Positions 53,118 through 61,812 of a DNA stretch of 64,000 nucleotides are shown piece after piece. The notes beneath the pieces were generated by a model, which saw nothing but the letters and a program-made list of their open reading frames with translations, was not told where the DNA came from and ran no database searches. The stretch lies in contig JAIYDA010000060.1 in NCBI GenBank assembly GCA_027487735.1, positions 1 through 64,000 of the forward strand. Reading direction: 5' to 3'. A program made the translations under genes and the position numbers. Position 1 is the first letter of the stretch; every line of letters starts with the position of its first letter. This DNA is from Planctomycetaceae bacterium. GTDB taxonomy: Bacteria; Planctomycetota; Phycisphaerae; Phycisphaerales; UBA1924.

Positions 53118-53351
53118 ATGGCACTCTCTGCGCGCAGCCAGCACCTGCTGTTCATCACCATCATGGTCGGCATCATGTCGTGCGTCATCTCGCTCACGCT
53201 CACGATCGTGAAGGTGGGGTTTGGCAGCGGCATCGGGCACCTGGTGGATCAGTGGCTTCGCAACTGGGCCCTCGCGGCGATCATCGCGTGGCCAACAGCG
53301 TACTTCGCGGTGCCGACAGCACGGAAGATTGTGGGCAAGCTGGCGAAGTAA
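53118..53351 (+). CDS. DUF2798-like small two-TM protein
   Basis: LFITIMVGIMSCVISLTLTIVKVGFGSGIGHLVDQWLRNWALAAIIAWPTAYFAVPTARKIV. Confidence 0.75.
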   Translation: MALSARSQHLLFITIMVGIMSCVISLTLTIVKVGFGSGIGHLVDQWLRNWALAAIIAWPTAYFAVPTARKIVGKLAK

Positions 53352-53374
53352 ACGGACGGTGCGAACAGTTCGAG

Positions 53375-53932
53375 ATGGCAAGCAAGACCAGCACCGGGCA
53401 CGCACCAGCACATGACAAAGCAGTCAGCAGCCACACGCTCGACATGCAGCAGCGCGAGCTGATGGGTCGGCATCGCCTCGTCGAGGCGCTTATTCACGAG
53501 AACATCGAAGTTGCGATGCCACTGCGCGACAAAGGGGTCGATCTGATCGCGTATATGAGCGCCACGCCAGAATCGGCCGCACCGAGCGGTGCGATGGGTC
53601 GTTTCGTGGCGGTGCCCATCCAGATGAAATCAGCGAGTGAAGAGCGATTCAGCGTGCACAAGAAGTACGAGGGAATCGCCGGGCTGCTGCTCGTGTACGT
53701 GTGGCACGTCGACAACCCCGTGAAGCTGGCGTTCTACGCGATGACCTACAAGCAGTCGCTCGACGTGGCAGAATCGCGCGGTATGACCAAGACCAACTCG
53801 TGGACGAAACCAAGCGGCAAATACTCGGCAACGAGCATCAGCGAGCCGCTGCGACAGGAACTCAAGCCCTTTCTTGTGGGCAACACGCGCACATGGCGGA
53901 AAGTCTTGCTCGATGCCGCTGGCTGCACGTAG
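53375..53932 (+). CDS. Putative PD-(D/E)XK-like nuclease
   Basis: ENIEVAMPLRDKGVDLIAYM ... FVAVPIQMKSASEERFSVHKKYEGIAGLLLVYVWH (GVDL ... QMK pattern). Confidence 0.5.
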   Translation: MASKTSTGHAPAHDKAVSSHTLDMQQRELMGRHRLVEALIHENIEVAMPLRDKGVDLIAYMSATPESAAPSGAMGRFVAVPIQMKSASEERFSVHKKYEGIAGLLLVYVWHVDNPVKLAFYAMTYKQSLDVAESRGMTKTNSWTKPSGKYSATSISEPLRQELKPFLVGNTRTWRKVLLDAAGCT

Positions 53933-53948
53933 CGCATGATGGGCGGGC

Positions 53949-54578
53949 TCAGGCATCCGCCCTGCGCACCGCCTCGCAAAACGCCGCGATCTTTCGCACA
54001 TCCTTCACGCCCCGCTCGCTCTCCACGCCGCTCGACACGTCCACGCCGTAGGGGCGGAGCAGCCGCACGGCTTCGCCCACGTTCTCCGGCGTGAGTCCGC
54101 CCGCGATGATAATGGGCTTGGTGACCAGCTGCGTGAACGGCGCGAGCTGCTGCCAGTCGAAGGCCTTGCCCGCGCCGGGCGTCGAGGCGTCGATGAGGAT
54201 CGCACAGACCTCGTCGTAGCTCCCCCACTTCATCAGCTCGCGGCCGATGGTCTGCGGATCGAAGGCGATGCCCTTGATGATGTCGGGCCCGCAGCGCACG
54301 ACGGTGTCGACGTCCTCATCGCCATGAAACTGCGTGTAGATCGTGGGGCACAGCTCCTCCACATCGGCAAAGTCGTCGACGCTCGCATCGCGAAACACGC
54401 CCACGCTGCTGACGAAGGCCGGGAGACAAGCCGTGAGCGCGAAGGCCTCTTCCGGGTCGATGAGGCGGGGGGAATCCTCGACGAAGACAAAGCCGATAGC
54501 GTCAACACCGTTGTCGGCACACGCGCGGATGGTGTCGCTGTCGGTCACGCCGCACACTTTGATTCTCGTTCGGGGCAT
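53949..54578 (-). CDS. trpF: Phosphoribosylanthranilate isomerase
   Basis: RIKVCGVTDSDTIRACADNGVDAIGFVFVEDSPR; LIDASTPGAGKAFDWQ; IIAGGLTPENV; GVDVSSGVESERGVKD. Confidence 0.95.
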   Translation of the reverse strand: MPRTRIKVCGVTDSDTIRACADNGVDAIGFVFVEDSPRLIDPEEAFALTACLPAFVSSVGVFRDASVDDFADVEELCPTIYTQFHGDEDVDTVVRCGPDIIKGIAFDPQTIGRELMKWGSYDEVCAILIDASTPGAGKAFDWQQLAPFTQLVTKPIIIAGGLTPENVGEAVRLLRPYGVDVSSGVESERGVKDVRKIAAFCEAVRRADA

Positions 54579-54597
54579 GGGGCAGCATACGCCCCGG

Positions 54598-55803
54598 TCA
54601 GGGCGTTGCAAACAGCCCAAGCTGGGCGCGCCCCATCACGCTTGGCGCACCGCTGGCGGCCGCGGGCGGGCTGGGCAGCACGCTCTCGCCCTTGCGCAGC
54701 GCAAACAGCGTGCGATTGAGCGGGGGCAGGCGCTTGTCCAGCCCGTTGCGGCGGGCAAAGACCTCGAAGGTGGAGCGGAGCTGGTCGGCGAGTGCGCCGC
54801 TGCCGCGACCGCGCTCAAACCAGCCGCTGGTATAGAGCTCGCCGTCGCGCGTGTCGCGAATCTGCGACTCGACCTTTGCCGCGCGATCAGGAAAGTGCGT
54901 GCGAAGCCACTGCAAGAAGAGCTCCTTGAGCTGGTGGGGCAGCCTGAGGAGCACGGTGCCCGCAGCCCGCGCACCCGCGACGCGGCAACGCTTCAGGATC
55001 GCCGGCACCTCATGGTCGTTGATGGCGGGAATGACGGGAGCGACCATGACCATCGTCGGCACGCCCGCCTGCGCGAGCTTGTGGATCGCGTCGACGCGGG
55101 AGGCGGGGCTGCTCGCGCGCGGCTCCATGATGCTCGCGAGGGAGTGGTCGAGCGTCGTGACGCTGATCGCGACGTGCACGAGGTTGAGCTTGGCGAGCGC
55201 GGAGAGCACGTCGAGGTCGCGCGTCACGCGGCGACTCTTTGTGATGACGCAGACAGGCTGGCGCAGCTCAAGGCACACCTCCAGGCATGCACGCGTGATT
55301 CGCAGCTCTTCCTCGATGGGTTGATACGGATCGGTCACGCCCGACAGCACGATGGGCTCGCCCTCCCAGCTCTCCTTTGCCAGCGCCTTGCGGAGCAGTT
55401 GCGGCGCGTCGTGCTTGGCGAAGAGCTTGGTCTCAAAGTCCAGCCCGCACGAGAGCGACAGATATTCATGCCCGGGCCTCGCGTAGCAATACACGCACCC
55501 ATGCTCGCACCCGCGATAGGGGTTGAGCGTCCACTTGAAAGGAAGGTCGGGGGAGTCGACCTTGTTCAAAATGGTCTTGGCTTCGTCGGGCTGCACGACG
55601 GTGAGGGGGTGGCGGAGCGGTTCGCCTTCTCGCTGCAGGTCGAGCTCGGCTTGGGCGTCTGGCAGGGCTTCGTGATGCACGGCGTCGAAGCGATTGGCAG
55701 GGGAGAGGGAGGTGCCACGACCGCGAAGAGGCTGAGGTCGCGATTGGGCCCCTGATGAGTCGAGCGGCGAGGGAGGATCGGGGACGTGTCGTATACCTTG
55801 CAT
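54598..55803 (-). CDS. PA0069-family (SplB-related) radical SAM protein
   Basis: NPYRGCEHGCVYCYARPGHEYLSLSCGLDFETKLFAK; SGVTDPYQPIEEELRITR; VITKSRRVTRDLDVL. Confidence 0.92.
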   Translation of the reverse strand: MQGIRHVPDPPSPLDSSGAQSRPQPLRGRGTSLSPANRFDAVHHEALPDAQAELDLQREGEPLRHPLTVVQPDEAKTILNKVDSPDLPFKWTLNPYRGCEHGCVYCYARPGHEYLSLSCGLDFETKLFAKHDAPQLLRKALAKESWEGEPIVLSGVTDPYQPIEEELRITRACLEVCLELRQPVCVITKSRRVTRDLDVLSALAKLNLVHVAISVTTLDHSLASIMEPRASSPASRVDAIHKLAQAGVPTMVMVAPVIPAINDHEVPAILKRCRVAGARAAGTVLLRLPHQLKELFLQWLRTHFPDRAAKVESQIRDTRDGELYTSGWFERGRGSGALADQLRSTFEVFARRNGLDKRLPPLNRTLFALRKGESVLPSPPAAASGAPSVMGRAQLGLFATP

Positions 55804-55929
55804 ACACCTATCGTATACCAATCAAACTCCATACGCATGCTGCGAGTTTGAGATTTCGAGATTGTTATTGCTGCCAAACTCCCTTTTGCCTCCGTTTCTG
55901 GTATGGTGTACCCATCCAGGAGATTCCCC

Positions 55930-58656
55930 ATGTCCACGTCTCAAAACATTGTGCGATTGCTTGCGGCTTTGTCCGTGGCATCGCTTTCAGCTTCGACGCT
56001 CGCTCAGGCGCAACAGCTTCCGGTGCTGGATGGCAAGGGAGGCATTGCTCCGCTGGACGTCAAGCCTGGTCCACAGCCCTTGAGTGTTGTCCACGGAGTG
56101 AAGATGGACTTCATTCCTGGGGTCAGCTTGCGAGCGATCGACAACGATGCCCTTTGGGCGCAGGATCAAGCGCTCGAAGCGGCTGGCCAGGGCAACGGCG
56201 TGAAGCGCATGAGCGTGGAGGTGCCACTGGAGTTTGATTGGAACGCGGGGCAGTGGTACGACGCGCCCAACGGAGCGGGACGGTTGTGGGTGCTCGATGT
56301 TGTGAGCCCCACGGCATGGGGCGTGAGGTTGCATGTGAGCAACTTCGAGTTGCCAACGGGCGCGCAGATGACGGTGTACGCGCCCGACGACCTGGACGGC
56401 GCGCCATGGCCTTATGAGGGCAAGGGACGTCGCGGGACAGGTGAGTTTTGGGCCCGCACGGCATTTGGAAACACGGCGCGCGTCGAGGTGTTCGTGCCTC
56501 GCGGCGTGACTGTCGACGAAGCGATGCCGTTGTTCACCATCGACAAGGTGCACCACTGGTACATCAACATGCGGACGGGCACTCCCAGCGCGTTTCAGAC
56601 AAATGAGCTGGGGTGTCACCGCGATGTGACGTGCGAAACGTGGCCCAACGAGGCCGCGGGCGTGTGCCTCATCTACATGAATGGCGGCTCGTGCAGCGCG
56701 ACCTTGCTGAACACGTTTGCGGGCGACTGGACGCCCTACATGTACACAGCTGCGCACTGCTTTAACAACCAAGCGGGTGCGGACTCGCTGGAGACGTACT
56801 GGTTCTTCCAGACCACTTCATGCAACGGCACCGTGCCGAGCTTGCCCACAGGGATCAATCGTGCGGACGACGCAACGCTTCTCTCGACCGGGACGGCGGC
56901 GGACCACACGCTCGTGATGATCGAGGGAACGATTCGGCGCGACTTGTACTGGCAAGGGTGGGACCCCAACGCATATGGCAACGGGAACACCAACTTTGGC
57001 ATTCACCACCCGGGCGGAACCTATAAGCGATGGAGCACGGGCACCACGTCTGCGACGGGCGTGGGATGCAGCATCGCGGGCATCGGCGCGGGCGTGACGG
57101 GCATCTTTAGCACGGGAACCTCGGAACCTGGCAGCAGTGGCTCGCCCCTGTTTGACGATGCGCGCCGGGTGCGCGGGGCACTGAGCTGCGCGAACGGCGT
57201 GTGCACGGCGGCGAGGCGGTTCTACTACGGGCCGTTCTCGGTAGCCTATCCGAGCTTCAGTACACTGCTCAACGGCGGATCGGACGATGGCGTTGACGGA
57301 AGCGGCTTTGGCGACACGTGCGCGAACGCGTTCTTTGTTGCGGCGAGCGGAAATGGCGGGCTCAACGGACTGGTCGTGAAGTCGGTGGATGAGGACTGGT
57401 ACAGCTTCACGGTGCCGGCTGGTGGCTCGATCACGCTGAGCACAAGCTTCGTCAACGCGTGGGGCGATATTGACAACCAAATGTTTGATGCGTGCACAGG
57501 CGTGTTGCTCTCGTCGTCGACGAGCGGCTCGGCGAGCACCGAGACCACATCGTGGACGAACCCGAGCAACTTCGCCAGGACGGTGACGCTGCGGGTGTAC
57601 CTGTTTAACGACACGCGGGCAAACTACAATCTGTCGTACAACATCGTGGGCGTGCCTGCTCCGAGCAACGATGCATGCTTCAACGCGCTTGCTCTCGCGA
57701 ATGGACAGACTTTGACGGGGAACACGCAAGGCGCCACGACCGACGGCGCAACCACGTGTGGTGTGGCCACCGCCAAGGACGTGTGGTTTTCGTACTTCGC
57801 GCCATGCTCGACGACGCTTTCGCTCTCAACGGCTGAGAGCAGCTTTGACACGGTGCTGAGTGTGCACAGCACTTGCCCGGGCAATGCAACGAATCAGCTT
57901 GCGTGCAACGATGATAACGGCGTGACGCTCACGTCATTTCTGTCGCTGCCCGTGGTTGGGGGTCAGCAGTACCTCATCCGCGTGAGCGGGTATAACGGTG
58001 CGAGCGGGAACTACAGTTTGTCAGCGAGTGTGCCGGGATTCTTCAACGACGAGTGTGTGAATGCGATTTCGCTGCCAGCGGGGAGCTTTTCGTTTGACTC
58101 CTGCGGCGGGACGAGCACGGGCCCGTCCGAGAGCGCTTGCGGCGGTGCACCGATTGGCGCGGACTTCTGGAACTCGTTCACGCCGGATGTCAACGGCTTC
58201 TTGACGGCTGACACCCTGGGGGCGACGTTTGACACTCAGCTCGCAGTCTATGACTCGACGTTTGGCTGTCCCGGTGCTCCCGACACCGCCATCGCTTGCA
58301 ACGATGACTTTGCGCCGCCACAGCGGTGGTCCCAGGTAGGCGTCCCGGTCGTCGCGGGCGTGACGTATCTCATTCGCACCGGCGGATACTTCTCGGCGCA
58401 AGGATTCGGCACACTGACGATCGGATTCGTTCCGGACGCAACAGGGTGCGACAGCATCGACTTCAACCGCGACGGCTTGTTCCCTGATGACTTGGACCTG
58501 CTGGACTTCCTGAGCGTGCTCGCGGGCGGTGCGTGCAGCACTGCGCCGGACCCGGATTGCAGCGACCTGGACTTCAACAACGACGGGCTCTTCCCCGATG
58601 ACACCGACCTGATCGCATTCTTGACGGTGCTGGCTGGAGGAGACTGTCCCGGATAA
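55930..58656 (+). CDS. Secreted trypsin-like serine protease with PPC-like domains and C-terminal dockerin-like repeats
   Basis: YTAAHC; DHTLVMIEG; GTSEPGSSGSPLFD; two PPC-like modules; C-term GCDSIDFNRDGLFPDDLDLLDFLSVLAGGACSTAPDPDCSDLDFNNDGLFPDDTDLIAFLTVLAGGDC. Confidence 0.85.
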   Translation: MSTSQNIVRLLAALSVASLSASTLAQAQQLPVLDGKGGIAPLDVKPGPQPLSVVHGVKMDFIPGVSLRAIDNDALWAQDQALEAAGQGNGVKRMSVEVPLEFDWNAGQWYDAPNGAGRLWVLDVVSPTAWGVRLHVSNFELPTGAQMTVYAPDDLDGAPWPYEGKGRRGTGEFWARTAFGNTARVEVFVPRGVTVDEAMPLFTIDKVHHWYINMRTGTPSAFQTNELGCHRDVTCETWPNEAAGVCLIYMNGGSCSATLLNTFAGDWTPYMYTAAHCFNNQAGADSLETYWFFQTTSCNGTVPSLPTGINRADDATLLSTGTAADHTLVMIEGTIRRDLYWQGWDPNAYGNGNTNFGIHHPGGTYKRWSTGTTSATGVGCSIAGIGAGVTGIFSTGTSEPGSSGSPLFDDARRVRGALSCANGVCTAARRFYYGPFSVAYPSFSTLLNGGSDDGVDGSGFGDTCANAFFVAASGNGGLNGLVVKSVDEDWYSFTVPAGGSITLSTSFVNAWGDIDNQMFDACTGVLLSSSTSGSASTETTSWTNPSNFARTVTLRVYLFNDTRANYNLSYNIVGVPAPSNDACFNALALANGQTLTGNTQGATTDGATTCGVATAKDVWFSYFAPCSTTLSLSTAESSFDTVLSVHSTCPGNATNQLACNDDNGVTLTSFLSLPVVGGQQYLIRVSGYNGASGNYSLSASVPGFFNDECVNAISLPAGSFSFDSCGGTSTGPSESACGGAPIGADFWNSFTPDVNGFLTADTLGATFDTQLAVYDSTFGCPGAPDTAIACNDDFAPPQRWSQVGVPVVAGVTYLIRTGGYFSAQGFGTLTIGFVPDATGCDSIDFNRDGLFPDDLDLLDFLSVLAGGACSTAPDPDCSDLDFNNDGLFPDDTDLIAFLTVLAGGDCPG

Positions 58657-58713
58657 TCGAGTGCTCCGCAGCCCGCCTCGGGCCCTGCGAGCACTGCATC
58701 TCAAGACCCCACC

Positions 58714-58745
58714 GCCCCACGTGCGCCGCACGTGGGGCGTTTTCG
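58714..58745 (+). terminator. Rho-independent terminator after the protease gene
   Basis: gccccacgtgcg-c-cgcacgtggggc perfect inverted repeat followed by gttttcgtt. Confidence 0.7.
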
Positions 58746-58766
58746 TTCTCGGCGTATCCTGCCTCG

Positions 58767-59537
58767 ATGCGCACCAAAGACGAAATCGTCCGCGACTGGC
58801 TCCCCCGCTACACCGGCTGCGCGATCGAGAGCTTCGGGAAGTATGTGCTGCTCACGAACTTCACGAAGTACGTCGAGATCTTCGCCGAGCGATTTGGCGT
58901 TCCTGTCATGGGCAAGGACAAGCCCATGGCGAGCGCGACAGCGCACGACATCACCATCCTGAACTTTGGCATGGGCAGCGCGATGGCCGCGACATGCATG
59001 GACCTGCTCAGCGCAGCTGAGCCCAAGGCCGTGCTGTTTCTGGGCAAGTGCGGCGGCCTGAAGAAGGCAAAGCTGGGCGACTTCGTGCTGCCCATCGCCG
59101 CCATTCGTGGCGAGGGCACGAGCAATGAGTACATGCCTCCCGAGGTGCCCGCCCTGCCCAGCTTTCGCTTGCAGCGCGCGGTGAGCGAGGCGATCGTGCA
59201 CAAGAAATGCGACTACTGGACAGGCACGGTCTATACCACCAACCGGCGCGTGTGGGAGCACGACGAGCAGTTCAAGGACTACTTGCGGAAGATCCGCGCC
59301 ATCGGCATCGATATGGAGACGGCGACGATCTTTCTCGTCGGATTCGTGAACAGCATCCCCAAGGGTGCGCTGCTACTCGTGTCCGACAGCCCGATGAGCC
59401 CCGAGGGCGTGAAGACCAGTCGCAGCGACGAGCTGGTGACCGAGAGCTTCGTGCGCATGCACATCGACATCGGCATCGATGCGCTGAGCGACCTGCGCGA
59501 CAGCGGCGAGAGCGTGAAGCACCTGCGGTTTGAATAG
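58767..59537 (+). CDS. amn: AMP nucleosidase-like phosphorylase-fold enzyme
   Basis: TAHDITILNFGMGSAMAATCMDLL; LFLGKCGGLKKAKLGDFVLPIAAIRGEGTSNEYMPPEVPALPSF; IGIDMETATIFLVGF; SDSPMSPEGVKT. Confidence 0.88.
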   Translation: MRTKDEIVRDWLPRYTGCAIESFGKYVLLTNFTKYVEIFAERFGVPVMGKDKPMASATAHDITILNFGMGSAMAATCMDLLSAAEPKAVLFLGKCGGLKKAKLGDFVLPIAAIRGEGTSNEYMPPEVPALPSFRLQRAVSEAIVHKKCDYWTGTVYTTNRRVWEHDEQFKDYLRKIRAIGIDMETATIFLVGFVNSIPKGALLLVSDSPMSPEGVKTSRSDELVTESFVRMHIDIGIDALSDLRDSGESVKHLRFE

Positions 59538-59546
59538 CAGCGTTCG

Positions 59547-61136
59547 CTACGGCGCAATGCCATCGGGGATGAGCGAGAGCAGCTCGCGCGCAAGCGCCTC
59601 GCGCTGCACGGCTCGATCATCCAAAGGAAGCGTGCGGATGAGCGTGCCATCGCCCGCGACCACGAGCACCATCGCCTTGCTGCGGTGCGCAAAGCGATCG
59701 AGCAGCTTGCGACCGCCCGAGCTAAAGAGCAAAGGGCTCTCGACCACTGCGGGCAGGCCCGTGCTGGCCGCGCCCCGCTGCTGCCAGTGTGCCGTCAGTT
59801 GCTTCGCTCGCTCGGCTTTCATCTGCTCCAGCTCCATCGCCGCCGCGCTCGCAACCAGCACGCGCGGCGTGAGCGACCCCCCACGCAGCTGGCGGATATT
59901 CAGCGTGCGCAGCACGCCCTCAGCGGCAAGTGCGGCCTCGCGCGCCTTGGCTTCCATCGCGGGCACGCCCGGCTCAAACAGTACGATGATGGCGCTGCGT
60001 GCGGGGTGGGCCTGACCCGTGCGGGCCTCGTCCTCGCTTTGCTTGAGCATCTCTTCGAGGCCTTGCCAACCGCGCAGCTCACCATCGAGCAGTGCAAGCA
60101 CAGGCACCGACGAGCCGGGCAGCACCTCCACGGGCTTAGGAACGAGGGCCGTGAGCGTGGGCACGCGCTCGCGCGATTGCGTGGAGGGGGCAAAGCTCGC
60201 GAGCGCTTCGTGCGTGGTGAGGGCGGGGGTCAGGAACTCGACTTGCACCAGCAGCAGCGGGCCCGAGCTGCGGTCAAACCCGCTGGCATCGGGCGATGGC
60301 GAAAGATCGAGCAGCCACGACAGGGGCTGACCGGTCGCCGCGTCGACGCGCAGGAGCGCGTTGTCGCCCACAAGCAGCGAGCCATCGGGCGCGACGCCCC
60401 GCCAGAGGGTCTCGGTCAAGATCGCGGCTGGCGTCCGCACGGCACCACCCGATGATGCCTGCGCTGGGGCGTCGAGCTGCGCCCGCAGCGCATCCAGCCC
60501 CGCCTGACCATCGAGCGCGAATCGCAGCGACGGAAAGGGCAGGGGCGGCAAAAGCGCGTCAAGCTGCTGCGCCAGCGGCTCGTCGTTCGACAGCGTGTGC
60601 TGCCAGTAGATATCGGGATTGAGGGTGCTGAACGCGCGGAGCACGTGCGTGGGCTGCGCGGTCGGCACATCGCCCGCGCGATCGCGCGACAGCGTGAGGA
60701 TGAGCGAGCCCGCATCCAGCCGCAGCGTGGGCATGCCCGATGCGTCGGGCACGATCGAAAGCAATGCTTGGCTCTGCACGTCCGTCGGGGGCTGGCCCTC
60801 GCCCGCAAGGGTGCGATGCGTGACGGTGATGCGTTGCAGGCTGGGCCCAGCTTGCACAAAGCTCGCAACGCGCGAGAGCGCGTTCACGAGCGCGGGCCCG
60901 GGCACCAGCTGGCTCGCAAGCTCCGCAGGCACCGCGAGCTTGGCCCACTCATCGGCGTGCGCGCGGCGCGGGGGCTGCTCGGGCTGCGCAGCTGGTGCTG
61001 GCACGGGTTGCGCTCCGGCAGGAGCAAGCGTCACGCCCGCGAGCGCGAGCAAGCACGCCACCTGCACGGCACGCGCCGCACGCCCAGCAAACACGCCCCG
61101 CACGCCACCAGCCCGCTGTTCACTTCGCACACGCAC
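59547..61136 (-). CDS. Hypothetical secreted protein
   Basis: Signal-peptide-like N-term (VQVACLLALAGVTLAPAGAQ); 529 codons without recognised motif. Confidence 0.6.
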   Translation of the reverse strand: MRVRSEQRAGGVRGVFAGRAARAVQVACLLALAGVTLAPAGAQPVPAPAAQPEQPPRRAHADEWAKLAVPAELASQLVPGPALVNALSRVASFVQAGPSLQRITVTHRTLAGEGQPPTDVQSQALLSIVPDASGMPTLRLDAGSLILTLSRDRAGDVPTAQPTHVLRAFSTLNPDIYWQHTLSNDEPLAQQLDALLPPLPFPSLRFALDGQAGLDALRAQLDAPAQASSGGAVRTPAAILTETLWRGVAPDGSLLVGDNALLRVDAATGQPLSWLLDLSPSPDASGFDRSSGPLLLVQVEFLTPALTTHEALASFAPSTQSRERVPTLTALVPKPVEVLPGSSVPVLALLDGELRGWQGLEEMLKQSEDEARTGQAHPARSAIIVLFEPGVPAMEAKAREAALAAEGVLRTLNIRQLRGGSLTPRVLVASAAAMELEQMKAERAKQLTAHWQQRGAASTGLPAVVESPLLFSSGGRKLLDRFAHRSKAMVLVVAGDGTLIRTLPLDDRAVQREALARELLSLIPDGIAP

Positions 61137-61164
61137 GTCGCACGCTCCTTGCTTGGTCTCTCTC

Positions 61165-61746
61165 TCACGCGTTCATCATCCCGCCCCGCACGCGCTCACT
61201 CGCCTGCGTCGCCACCAACACCCGCAGCAGTTCCTCCACGGTCCTCGGGCCGCCATCCCCCGGCACCACCAGGCCCGGCGCGATGCTCGCGAGGGGCACG
61301 AGCACGAACGCCCGCTCGTGCATGCGCGGGTGCGGAATCGTGAGCCCCTCTTCATGCACTCGCGCGGTGCCCCACGTGAGCACGTCGATGTCCAGCGTGC
61401 GCGGCCCCCAACGCTGCGCTCGGTCGCTGCGGTCTCTGCCGCATTGCAGCTCGATGGCTTGCATCGCACCCAGCAGCGCACGGGGCGAAAGCGTCGTGCG
61501 CACCACTGCTGCCGCGTTCACAAAGTCTGGCTGCGCGATCGGTCCCACCGGAGCCGTGATGACGAACGCGCTGCACGCCTGCAACCACACCCCAGGAGTC
61601 CGCGCGATCGCCGCGAGCCCATCGCGCACCCAGCGTGCCGGGTCGCCCATGTTGCTGCCCAAGGCCAAGGCCACCACCGTGCCACTGGCCCAGAGGTCGT
61701 CAGACGTTCGCGGGCTCTCGTCGTGCGGCAAGCGTTTGGAGTCCAT
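61165..61746 (-). CDS. folK: 2-amino-4-hydroxy-6-hydroxymethyldihydropteridine diphosphokinase
   Basis: VVALALGSNMGDPARWVRDGLAAI; ELQCGRDRSDRAQRWGPRTLDIDVLTWG; IPHPRMHERAFVLVPLASIAP. Confidence 0.95.
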   Translation of the reverse strand: MDSKRLPHDESPRTSDDLWASGTVVALALGSNMGDPARWVRDGLAAIARTPGVWLQACSAFVITAPVGPIAQPDFVNAAAVVRTTLSPRALLGAMQAIELQCGRDRSDRAQRWGPRTLDIDVLTWGTARVHEEGLTIPHPRMHERAFVLVPLASIAPGLVVPGDGGPRTVEELLRVLVATQASERVRGGMMNA

Positions 61747-61812
61747 GAGCAACCTGTTTGGTGAACCAGACATCTGGCCCACGCACCCGCACCATAGGAC
61801 TACGCTGGGCCC

